Source: Multifurca ochricompacta
Taxonomy: Eukaryota > Basidiomycota > Agaricomycetes > Russulales > Russulaceae
Assembly: GCA_022496185.1 (NCBI GenBank)
Contig: WTXG01000003.1
Location: 124,001 to 188,000, forward strand
Length of the DNA stretch: 64,000 nt
Direction of reading: 5' to 3'
Part shown: in pieces, positions 47,459-59,017 of the stretch
How the letters are laid out: each line of letters opens with the position of its first letter
Position numbering within the stretch: the first letter of the stretch is position 1
Position numbers and translations under genes: made by a program
The notes under the pieces: model-generated
Seen by the model: only the letters and a program-made list of their open reading frames with translations
Database searches by the model: none
What the model was told of the DNA's origin: nothing

Positions 47459-48718
47459 AAGCAGGAAGAGATCTGCTGAAGTTGGAGGGGTTCTCCTTTT
47501 TTCCATTTGTAATCTTTTTGTTGCTATATATAGTGTACACGGGCAAGGAGGAAATTTCAATGATTAGATTACCTTGCCAGTGCTAGTATCACGCACAACG
47601 AGGCGGGGGGTCAATCGGGTTCGAGGAGCGGGGGTAGGAGGCAGAGGTCAGAGGGTACTCGCAAGATGAAAAACCCGCCTTTAAGGAGGAGGTTCAAGCT
47701 CCTTTTCTTTTTTGTGTCGAGTGCAAGACACTTGATCCTTGGTCCTTGACTTGGAGGAAAGTCAAAAAAAGAACCCGTACTCTACGTCACCCCAGCGTCC
47801 CAAGGTTCAAGGTTCCCTTCACCAAGAAATTGAACAATTTAGGAACTGTCTGCTCATCAAGAGGACCCCATCGACTGGAATATTGATTGCGAGGATCGGA
47901 GACTGGAGGCTGACTGGAGACTGGAGACTGGAGCGGTGTTGCAACAAACTGGGGCTGCAACCTTGCACGTGGCTCTTCGGCTATTTGTTCGTCAACGTGT
48001 CTGTGTCGACCATCTCTTCCCTCTTCCTTCCCTTCCCCCCCCGTGCCCGTGTCCATCTGTCTCGCAGAAAACGCAAAAACCTCGCATTGTTTACTACTCT
48101 GCAGGCTCTGCGGTGACGTTGAGCCAGATAATGCGCCGTTCCGTAGGCGACGCCGCGGTCTGCTCTTCGACAGTCACGGCCCATTCCTATTTTCCCTCAC
48201 CCATTCTGGCACACTAGGGACCCAGAACAAGATGTGCGCCCGCTCATTCGCAAACCGACGGCTACCATGCCTCTTCAACAGTCCAGTCGAAGCCCTGTCC
48301 CCCTGAGACGCTCAATTATCTGTCCGTTTGTGCTTTCTCAAACTTATCACTCTTCTCTGGATAGCTCGTCAATGTCTGTCTTCTGGCTCTACATTGCCGC
48401 ACATCCTCGTATTCATGGTTTAACAAGACCTTTCTCGGGCCCCTTCGTAGCCGAATATAATTACAAACTTCACACAGCAGTCAGTGTGCAATAAGGGAAA
48501 CTCGAAACGACAGGCCTGGCTCTGTATGCTGCGACCAAACCACATCTTGAGAATTATTCGGTGTTTGCAATTTGGGCAAAGACGATATCCTAGATATGAT
48601 GGTCGGCTGATGGAAAGTCACCTTCTAGAGGCTTCGTCCAAAACGCTCTCCTCTTGGCTTCAAATTGCAATAACACTACATGCGTGTATCAAATTAAAGG
48701 AAGCAAATATACCCTCCC
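47459..48718. other. Intergenic, no gene recognised
   Basis: About 1.25 kb between two genes whose 3' ends face each other. It contains a GACTGGAG repeat (47898-47932). Only chance reading frames were seen. Confidence 0.45.
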
Positions 48719-51700
48719 TCAAGCTGGTTGATTTTCCTCGGTCTCGGGTTGTGTGTCTATGGGATCTTCATCCTCTTGATCACCGGAATCCCAGGAATTC
48801 GCGATGCACCAAATTATGAGGGACGAGACGAAGCCGGCAGCAACTCCTACAAGGACCCGAATCTCCGTTGAAGTGTGCTTGAAGCAGAATAGTAAAAGAG
48901 CAATAAAGAACACCAAAACGCTGAGTAAATATGCAATCAGCAATGCCGGGAGATGCAGCCTACAAGATGACGACGCACGACCACATCAGGAGAGCATATG
49001 TTAGGCTGAATATGATGGCCAATCCCTCAAGCCCAACAAACCGATTTTCCCTCGCACTAAGGTACTTACACTGGGAAGCCCATCGGCTTAAAACATTTAA
49101 CGCGACAAAAGATCAACGTACGGCAGTTTTGGGGTCTTGTGTCATCACCGTTCGATTGCGGCGGATTAGCAGGAGACCCGTAATAATGCTCCCAACACTA
49201 AATACCAATGACACGGAGCTCGCAATCTGAGCGGGGGAGGCTGTGGTGCCAGTAGAAATGCCTTGTATGGCTAGAAAAGCGACATTCGTGGCCAGCATCA
49301 CGGTTGACTGTCAAGTTTTCGGTTTGTGTCAGAAGAGTGCACACTTTTAAATCCGAAGGAGAAATGAGAAAAGCTCACGTATAGAACGAGTTCCGTCCAC
49401 TCTGAAACCAACTTTTGCATGAACTCCTTCCAAATAACCTCGACAATTATCTCGTCCGTCCACACCTTCTGCAGTTCCCGCAAATGAACGTCCGGTGCGA
49501 AGAACAAGATTGGAGATAAAATTTGGATGAGCTTCGTTGGTTTGCGAGGATCGCCCTGGTAGATACTCTGATATCGATCCAAACGAGACGTTTTCTGTCC
49601 ATGGAAATGAAGAAACCTCCACTGAGCTATGCCCACAAGCTCTCAGGAAGAGGTAATGAGATCGGAATCAAGACACACCAAAAAAAGATAGTAATCGCGC
49701 TAGAGGAAGGTATGGAGGACTATCAGAGTTTCAAAAGGTTTGGATAGAGTTGTCTGCATTACCCACTGGGCTTATCGCATAAGGATCTGTTGCGCCAAGG
49801 GCTGCTGCGGGTTGTTAACACAGCCTCCAAAACACCAAAAAATGGACTTGCCCTCGGCTTCTTTGACAAAACCAAGCATCATCTGCATATCGGTGGCGCT
49901 GTATGGCGAAGTCGAAACTTTGGAGGTTAAAGAATCTGCTATTCCTTAGCGCACTAGGGCAGAAGGAGAAATGGAGGTATTACCAATACTGCTACTTAAC
50001 AAAAGTCCAAACAGTTCTTTGAATGCATAGTACGGGAAGCTACGCTTTGTGTGACCAGTGGGATACAACGACCAGTGTTCCCTGGGGTTGGAATACAGTA
50101 ATTGACAGTGCGAATGCCAGCATTATATGAAAGTCTTACCAATACAGAGATTCTAGTCGAAATTCTGAGATGTGTCAAGTTACTGTTGTTAGCAATCCAG
50201 ATGAATGGAGAAGTACTCACTGACATGACCAGGTTCAGTTAGGCCGCGTGCTTCGCTCAGTAAAGTATATTTGCCGTCATATGAATCTAACCAAAACAAA
50301 GTTCTGGTTTTGTGATCGACGTAATAGTAAGACCAGGTGAATGATTTGCCGTCCTTCGTTTTCGTACGGTCTAAAACTAGATCGTACTCAACTGAGGGGG
50401 AACGATGTTTGAGGTCCCAAAAGGTTCTGTTCAGTTGTTTGGCCAGCTCGTTAATTTCGGCCCTCAGATCGGCGTTATACATGTATACATCGGTAAAGGC
50501 TCGCTTCACGGATTAAGTTTGAATGCGGAGTACCGTAATAAGGGGCTGACTGACCCATTCTTCATGATAAAAATAAAGGGCACCTGCTGGGCAGGTGACA
50601 GGCACCCAGTCGCCCGCTTTAGAGTACGAGCTGACAGGGCAAAGCGTAGTGAGTTTTAATGGTGTCAGGGTCAGGGAAGAGGGGTAAATTACTGAGGTAG
50701 GTAGACATCCACAGGCCCTAATATAAATTTGGGGTCCGTTCGAGGCCTAAGCTCATGTCAGGTAGTGATTCTCAGAAAGTCCCCGTAGAAAGTGCTCTCA
50801 CACATCACCCTTTTTCATGTAGCGCGATACTTGCTCGGTGTTCATAGGGCGAATGTAGATCTTTGACGAACTAAGCTGAGTTGCTGATGCATTCGTGGTG
50901 ACTACGATACTTGTGATTGACGCGCGTGAGCCTGAGAACGGGGTTTGCGGAAATGAAGGCATAGCGTGTGCCTGGGTCGGTTCAGGAGCCAAGTAGCCTG
51001 ACGTTATGCTCGCGCTACTGTGACGAGCGCTCTCGTTTAACCCATCCAGTGAATTATTTTCTGTTCGAGGGTCCAATGACAAGTTATTTGACATAGCGGG
51101 CGATAGCGGCATTGGAGAAAGACTTGATGTTGAGCCGTGTAGGAAGACAGGTTGAGGATAAGGAGGGCTGTGGGTGCCTTGCGATAATGTCATGGTCTCC
51201 GACCTAGAGGGTGGCTGAACCAGGATATCGGGGGAGGGACTAGCTGGAATGTCATCCTGCGAATTTCGGATTACACTCGGACGTGATTCGTTGAGACCTA
51301 TAACTATCGCTGGTGTACTAGGTCTGCTAGACGTGTATGGACGGAATGGGGACAGGGATACACTCGGAGGGCGGCTGAGTGAAGGAGTTCCAGTAAATTG
51401 TCTCGAAGTCGCACGCGAGTGAGACCAGGCGAGGGGCGTGTTCGATCGATGAACGGTCAATTGCACTTTGATGCCACGTGGGCTCTCAGACCGATATGGA
51501 CTAGTAGAATCGCGAGTGCCATCCACGGGGAGCGGACTGCCTGAGCGTTGCGGAGAACCTGGCAATGAAGATGCAAAAGTAGATGTAGGACTATGTGACC
51601 TATGGGGCTGCGATACAGCGGGAAGTGACGCGTTAGCGTGTTGTAGAGGGTGAGATTCCTCTGCACTGCCCGATCTTTGCAATGGATACCCAGGGTTCGG

Positions 51701-52030
51701 CTCGCTGGCCTTCTCGGGGACCCGGCTTGCAGATATTACGTCGTATCGTATACGCTTCAAGTTCAGCGATGTCTGAGAAGATGGAGGTCCTCCTCCCAAT
51801 TCTCCATTCCTCTTCCGGCCATCCGAGTTTCTGGAACCAGCATGGGAGCACTGTGACCAAGCATCCTTCAAGTCGCGCAAGATATATGGCCAAAAGAACA
51901 AGCAGCGAACTATGAAGGACTTCAGAGCGTGCTTGATAAATCGTATACCCCGGAGCAGAGCGATCAGAGTCGGTCTAGTGAAAGGGGCCATGTCACAGAA
52001 GGAGGGAAAGATCCCCTCGAATATGAGCAT
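48719..52030 (-). CDS. WW-like domain multi-TM membrane protein, fungal family of unknown function
   Basis: Exons (minus): 52030..50802, 50746..50693, 50630..50555, 50503..50221, 50164..50140, 50081..49984, from 49938, to 49763, 49626..49379, 49307..49122, 49070..48982, 48920..48719. The junction inside 49763-49938 is unresolved; a 36-nt intron would fit. An in-frame ATG at 51991 (MAPFTRP) is an alternative start. A short hydrophobic N-terminus (FIVRCLFFWPYIL) leads into about 330 Ser/Pro-rich disordered residues. A split WW-like region follows: GDWVPV...GALYFYHEEW, then FTWSYYYVDHKTRTLFWLDSYDG. The C-terminal half has HFHGQKTSRLDRYQ, WTDEIIVEVIWKEFM and TM segments (STVMLATNVAFLAIQ, VSLVFSVGSIITGLLLIRRNR, VLVFFIALLLFCF, GFVSSLIIWCI), with an acidic tail. 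I recall such proteins as common in Agaricomycetes, but no function is known to me. Confidence 0.75.
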
Positions 52031-52584
52031 CGTTGATTAAAACCAAATCAAAGCCCGAAGAGCGCCCTAATGAAGCCCAATTAAACTGATAATATGCCCA
52101 CGAGTGATAGGCGCCTCGATATGTGCTCATGGACAGGTGACGACATTGACATTATAGGCGGCGAGAGCCTTTCCCTCCTCGCGCCAATCTAGGAAGCACG
52201 AGAAGACTGATCTGATAGAGATTGGCCTTCGAATTCACACTGTCCATTGAGCCAACATGGCTTTAGCGCGATGGGAGTATCGGGGTTGAGGGGGGGGGAG
52301 TTAGACTAACCACCCACGAACTACCCTACTCATAACCAACGTACTGAACTTTGGACTAATTGGTAACCATCTCGACGGTATGAAGGAGCAGGAGGCGGTT
52401 AAAGTTTCGGCCAAACGCAAACTCAACCACGGGCTAGAAATGATGATCCTCCGCTCACCCACTCAAGGTAAAACCAAAAAAGAAAAGCTCATTACAAAAA
52501 AAAAAAAGAAGAAAAAAAAACATGAGAGCACATTGTATATACGACGACAAGAGCGACGACGCATCTCTAAGGCCCAGAACTCCC
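52031..52584. other. Intergenic, no gene seen
   Basis: About 550 bp between two same-strand genes. It contains the AAAAAAAAAAAGAAG tract (52496-52520), probably in the 3' UTR region of the downstream-numbered Pns1 gene. Confidence 0.45.
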
Positions 52585-55380
52585 TCAAAAAATGTCGGAC
52601 CCCGGGAACAGCGCCGATGCTGCCATGTCATTCTCTCCTTCGTCATCGTCCTCTTCGCCATGCTTTCCAGCTTGAGCAGTGGTGGGGTTGGGATTGCCAA
52701 CATCATACCCCGTGCGGCGCCCCTCTGGCACCGGCTCAGGTTCCGGCTCCACATCTAGATCAGGCAAGAATGGATTCATCTCGCTGCTCTCCTCACGCCG
52801 TAGCGATTGTGCAATATGTTGTTGAGCCTGTGGCTCTGCTGGTGGGGGTAGAGACTGAGGAAAGGGCAAACGCGGATGCGGTGGGCGGTGCTGGTGCCGT
52901 CCAACCTCAAGATCGAGCTGAAAATCAGTTGGGCTAAGTTCGGGCGACGACTCTGGTGATACAATGCCCTCGACGCGCTGTGAGATTGGTTGCGGCGCGT
53001 GCGGAGCGGGCGCAGGTGCAGGCTGCGGACGATGCATCCGCGCTGTCTGTTGCTGTCGCTGTGGTTGCTCTGCTTGTTGACGTCGCGAGTTGTATTCAAA
53101 CTGCAAAGGATAAAAATAACATCAAACGGTGCGAGAAAGGGGCATGTATTGATAGGAACGTACCAGCTCAAACACCTCGGCACGACGCCGATCTCCAGTT
53201 TCCTTGTCGATGCAATAGCACAGATATAACGTATCCGCACTTATTTTTAAAAATTTAACTCAGGAAAGAAGACCAGAGGCAGCGAAAAGCCACATACGTA
53301 TCAGTAACAAGTCCCACGCAGAATAGGCCAACCAGCGCGGTGACGGCGGCGGCGAGGAGAGCAGCTCGAGTGCCTGGTCCGGTGCACCGAGTGTATGCGC
53401 GACAAATAGGTATGCAGTCAACGCGAATGGCAGCGTCAAGCTCAGCGGCGTAATCTTTAACAGTGTCAGTGGGGCTAAATGAACGATCAGTCTTGCAATT
53501 CAAAGGTGCATGCAAGTAGCACGTACGCTCCGACTTGAAGTTCTTCCTCAACCGTCCTGCCCCACTCTCTGCACCCGTTACAAGCGCCCTTGCCCGACGT
53601 GCGCTGACCCAAAAACCCTCGCCTGTGAGGCCAACATAGATCAGGGCGTACTTGCTCAAACTTCCCGCCGCATCCTCGAGGTAGCCTGCTGCAAAGAGTA
53701 ATGGACCAGTGTACACGCGCAGCGCGATGGGAAGGTACACCGGAACACGTCGTAAGAAGACCGTAAACAAAAGGAGCATGCGTGTGAGGGTAAGGAGCAG
53801 GCCCGCAAGCGCGATGCTGCCGAGTGAGGGTTGCGACGCGCGATAGAGGGCTGCATGAATCCGATGCGTGTCCATCGGAGGTGGTGGAATGGCCGTGGGT
53901 CTGCAAACGGGGTGACGTCGACCGTCGTGAATGAGGTTACGGAGGCATATAGTTAATTCAGAGACTCACTCAGCAAAGTACCAAGCGGCAATGACACCAG
54001 CCGTCGCCACGCGCAATACACCACGCGCAACTGCCCATGTCCAAAACCACATCGAAATGGTCCCTGTGATTGCCCAGTTCGCCCATCCATGCAAATGCCA
54101 TTCAAGACCCGAACTCGGGCGGGAGAAGTAACCGACGAGGAGTAGACGGAAGGTTAGGGTCAAGAAGGGAATGGACAAGAGAAGTGCCGCGAGCAGAACC
54201 GTAGGCGATAAGAGGAGTAAAAGTGGATGTGAAGAGAGGAGCTGTGTGGTCAGTGTCAGCACAGAGGACGTCGAATATATCTTCTGTGGTAGCACCAAGA
54301 GTCGTCGTCCTGTGATAAGTGCGAGAGCGAGCGGAATTAGTGAGAAGAGACGTAACTAGAGTGCGAAGAGGACGTTAGTGGCTGGTCGTGTGATGGCAGC
54401 GGCGCAAAGACGTACCCCCATGTTTCACCCCAGGTTGGTTCAGTGTCGCCATCCCACATAAAACTCCCCGAAAACGCCCAAATGAAGGAGACCAGGAGGG
54501 TTGCGGGAACGAAGACGGTCGTGGCGACGACAACAGGTTTGACGAATACCCTCAGAAGGATGATGTGGGCGTACGATACTCCAGCGCTGATGAATGTTAA
54601 TATGACAAGAAGGGGTACAGTATGAAGGAATGTAGTATATGGGAGCGGAAAACTGCGCGGAGTGTCAGAAGGTTTGTGGGTGAGGAAGAGGGCGATGAGT
54701 GAGGAAATGACGCAGATAGAAAGACCTGTCAGCCAGATAGAAGTCCAAATTGGATCATGAAACTTTCTCCGTGAACGGGACGATATGTAACGCGGGTCGG
54801 GAAGGGAGAAGAGGTCAACGGGCCGCGTGTGGCCATCGCGAGGAAGGAGGGATTGAGTGAGAGATAAAGAAAGATGGGGCGGAGGCGGCGGAGGCGGAGA
54901 CGGCGTGAACGCCGAGCGCGCTCCAGGAGGCGGCGGTATTAATGGGTCGTCGTCGAGTTCGGATGAGGAGGGGGATGGGGATCTGAGTTGCATGGGTTGG
55001 TGTGCCAACCAACCTCTGCTCTGTTCTAAAGATGCATGTGAAGACCCAAGAAGGCGAGCGGAAGCTGATGGATACTGGGAACCTGGATCTACTTCATCCA
55101 GGCGAAGGTATGGATCATCCCCTTCATCGGGCATGTCCCTGCGGGTGTTGGCGATGCTGGTAAGTCCTGCCGTGTTCTCACTACCGCGGAGATGGGGGTC
55201 ACCGCCATCATCAAGATCAGAATCATTTCCTCTGTGAGCGTGCCCAGGACTGTGCTGTGATCCATCGTCGGTAGAGAAGGAGAAGAAGAGAGGCTGTTCT
55301 GAGGATAAGGATGTGAGTCCTCCGGGGCTCCTCTGGCGGTTGAGGAACTGCGATGCATAAGTCGCAAATGAAGAAGTCAT
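52585..55380 (-). CDS. PNS1: Choline transporter-like protein, Pns1/SLC44 (CTL) family
   Basis: Polytopic plasma-membrane protein of the CTL/SLC44 family; transport of choline is inferred from animal members and is not established for fungal Pns1. Model (minus): 55380..54416, 53 970-54355 as 54355..53970, 53900..53527, 53474..53298, 53239..53164, 53100..52585. The start is placed at MTSSFATYAS. The first 190 residues are a polar, Ser/Pro-rich cytosolic part. TM blocks follow: WTSIWLTGLSICVISSLIAL, FLHTVPLLVILTFISAGVSY and the CTL-typical GWANWAITGTISMWFWTWAV. The family's C-terminal signature TDTADTLYLCYCIDKETG is present, followed by a Pro/Gln-rich tail. Two one-base deficits are needed for a continuous frame: a C-run at 54415-54420 (exon 1 end) and near 53366. 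Both flanks match the family, so assembly indels are likely. Confidence 0.85.
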
Positions 55381-58300
55381 GAAGGAAGAAGAATGAAGGA
55401 AGAAGAATGAAGAATGATACTTGTATATGAATTGAATTAAGATGAAAAAAAAGAAAGTCTTAAAGGTACATAAGACCGAGACTGAAAAAGACAAAGGCGT
55501 ATATGCAGACGCAGACGTAGACGGAGACGCAAACGTAGACAGAGACAGAGGATGAACCAACCTTGACCTCGTGGGAATTATTTACTCAATTACGACAACT
55601 CAACTATCTGAGTCGGGCAGTCTCTGACCTCGTCCATTCTGTCATTATGAACGAACATTCATTACACCCCGACAGATGTCGTGCGACACCTACACCTTAC
55701 TATTATCGAAATCGACATCGTGCATCGCATGGAGCGATATCGATGTCACACGGTTATCTAAGGGGAGGGACGATCCCAGCCAGCATGGTTCGTTCTGGAC
55801 TCTTGGCGACGGGGATCCTGCAGTGTCTTAATCCCCGCATTTCTCGTGACCCATGACACTTTGTGCAAGACCCACAAAGTCATGCTTTAAAGGCAGGTGA
55901 CATAGTTCTTGCTTGAGTGAGATAGTGGGAGCCACGCCAACGAATGGGGGAGGTGCGGCGGTCAGTGGGAATGGTTATAAAAGGTAAAAAAAAAAAAGCA
56001 CTCTCATGTGAATCTGTGGGTTGCTGGGTTCCGCCAATCCAATCCACCATTCGTCTCGCCCTGTTCCGACCGAGGGGCACGTGCAAAGCGATTCGTTGGG
56101 AAGGCACACCCAACTTACCCCACATCGGCGACCGTGGTAACGTTCTTATATAACAACGGCGGCGCAAACAACTTTCGGAAGTCAGTGTGGCAATCATTCT
56201 TGTCACGTCAACGCGAAATGCTTGCGAGCTGGAGCTGTCAAATCCCAGCATCCCCTTCCCAGCTTCCGCACGCCTTGACATATTCGGGCATGCATAGTCA
56301 GAAGAAGGGTGGCCAGGGCGTTGTTGGCACGCCGAATTTTAAGTCACAGCACAGAACCTACTACTCCTGGGTCAGGATTAGTTCTTGTGTAGTGTGCCAC
56401 AGTGGTTGCCGGTCTATTTCTACATTTGCTCTGCTAAGAGCACGGGACTTGAAGTTTGAAAAATCATATGCACTGCACCTCTCTTCTCTTCTACTGGGGT
56501 CTTAGCCTGACAAGTAAAATCCTTGTTGGAAGACCCGCGCGCTCAGGGCAGTGGGTGAAACAGGGAGAGATAGAGCTCGAAGAGATGGCAATGTTCATTT
56601 GGCATGTTAGCGGCGGTGCGGTAATCCATTGAACACTCTTTTGCTCAGTACGGAATTTTTCTTGTCAATAAGTTCCCTGGTTCACGATTTGTTGTGCGCC
56701 TAACAAAGAGTAGCCCAGGGTTATTGCGCACACAATGAGGACAATCGAGTAGAGAGTAGAGAGACAGACCAAAGCTTAACTTGTTGTTTTATGTATGTTC
56801 ATGTTTTGGAATTCCGAACGGTGTCACGGGATGTTTGTAGAACTGGTCTGGATGTTAATTTGAGATTAATTGATACATGCCATGATCATCGTTAGTATTA
56901 CCTACTCGCGTAGAGCAAAACAGCGCGAAGTCATATCTAGCATTACTCAACACGCGCCATAGGCAGACGTCTTATTTTGCTTACTCTACTATTATACTAT
57001 TATATTGTTCTGGTCTTGGAGGTAGCCTCAATTTTCATGCATGGTTACACGCAGGTTTAATGAAGTGGAATTTCTCTACCATCGTCGCAGAGCGCGCCTT
57101 ACTCATTTTTACATCAGCTTTAATCTAGACCAGGACGACCACGACCAGACGGCCCGAATCCATCTGGTTGTCAATTCTCTGGGTCTAGGGTCTGAGACCA
57201 TCTACAGGGCGCACTGTACATGTAAAGGATAGAACTGTTAAGGTGGTTTCCCGAACCATCCCTCTCTTAAGTGCCCGCTAGCTCGTTGGCAATATATTGT
57301 CACACGAAACGCTGGCCTTTTTCTGACGCCGGACGTGTGAATTCTTATTATGTGGTGTGGTGTGTAACATTACTCTGTTCTTCTTTTCGTTTTGAGGGAA
57401 CGCAAGTGATGACTGTCTCAGAGTAGGGTGACTTTTGGCTTGGCTGAAGGCTTAGAAAAAGATGAGCTCGGAGTCTTTTCCGGACACAGGTACAACACTA
57501 GCAAGCGACTTCAAAAAGTCTACAAAGAAGGGAGACGCCGAATTTGCGCCCATTGAAGTCAAAACTTGCGCAGACCGCCAGACCTTATTTATTTCTTGGG
57601 GTTTTAGCTTTGGGGGAGAGGGCCGGGGCCGAAAGTGATCGGTTACCGGGTGGGGGTTCGGGGGTTCAGGTCCTTATGACGACATGAATATGACAATGCT
57701 TTCTTCCGCGTTCGGCATTGCGCCCTAGCATTTTCTTTTCTTGGGCACCGTAGTGGGTGGCCGTGGGTTCCCTATACATGCCGTCTCCCAGATGCCTAAT
57801 ATTTTGTGACTTCCAATATTATAACCATAGAGGAAAGATGAGAGACTCGGAGGCATAGAGGCAAGTCCCAGCTCAGCTCAAGAAATGAAATGGAGCCAAG
57901 GTCATTAACCGTTAGGTGCTGAGCTCGGGTCTCGTCCCAGAGAGAACTGTACAAGAGCCGTTGTGAAATGAAAAGAAAACCGCATCGGCGATCGGATGTC
58001 AACAGCGTCCGATGGCGCAGATCATTGATTGAAGGGGGCGGCGGGGCGGTCATAAAAGAGCGTTGTGGCAAAGAAAATGGACGCCTGTGAGTGATAGTGC
58101 TAGCGCTAGGGATGGTGATGTTCCAGGTAAGGGATCATTCAAGCCGATAAAATCGAGATACCGGCTCCAACACATGGCTTTTCTCGGTTTTCCTTTCTGG
58201 AACTGGCACAAAGATATAGCGGCTGCGAAAACATCGGTGGTAAGGTGGGTTCAGTGTTCAGTGAATCCCTGTATTAATTCGGGTACGCTAGGTAGGACGC

Positions 58301-59017
58301 GCTAGGACTCGATGGTAAGCTCGCGAGAATGCCAAGCATTTCGGAGGCTTTGTATCGGACGACGTATCATTGCGTCGTGTGCGTGTGGGAAAAGGAAAAA
58401 GGAAAAGTGAAGTGACCGTCCATCCACGTGCCAGGACTGCCGCCATACAGCCGGGCTGGCGTGGAAAGAAATGAGATGATGAGGGCAGCCAGGAGCTTCA
58501 GCCTCCCCTCCAGCACTAGACCTGTTCACATATGTTCCTGAGCCCTGAGACCTGAGCCCGAGATCACTGTGCCTGCCTCACTTATGACATCTTAGTCCTC
58601 GTATCTATCATCTTTGTTGGAAGTTGGAAGCAGCTGTCGCATGCGCCATTTCCTTTTGACTTGGGTTTGGTCGGTCACACTTCCAACGGGAACCGGTGAT
58701 ATAACATCCTTTACCCAGTGTGATGTGATTTGGATGTGACAGATGGGGATGATTCTCCATAGTTCGGGCACGTTCACCGAGGCCGAGGAGCTACGGAGAT
58801 GACTTCTATGTCCTATTACGGCTTGAGTTAAACAGACCAACCTTACGGGTTACTGTCTTCTATCCACTTATCCACTTCTCTCGGTTCTCTATCCGTTTTT
58901 AGCTATCACAGGGATAGCATGGCTTAATGACCTTAAGTATGCTTATGGGGGACCCCTCCATCAACGCCCACTTGCTTCCCGCGGACCTCCTTGTGCGAGT
59001 ACCGTCCTCTCCCAGGA
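55381..59017. other. Long intergenic region, no gene recognised
   Basis: About 3.6 kb. The part next to the Pns1 start has GAAGGAAGAAGAATGAAG purine repeats (55380-55410) and GACGCAGACGTAGACGG repeats (55507-55545), likely in the 5' UTR or promoter. Elsewhere only chance reading frames were seen. No RNA gene or known element was recognised. Confidence 0.5.

Noticed and set aside
56008..56505. 165-codon frame in the long intergenic region
   Set aside because: Random composition, no recognisable motif and no supporting introns.
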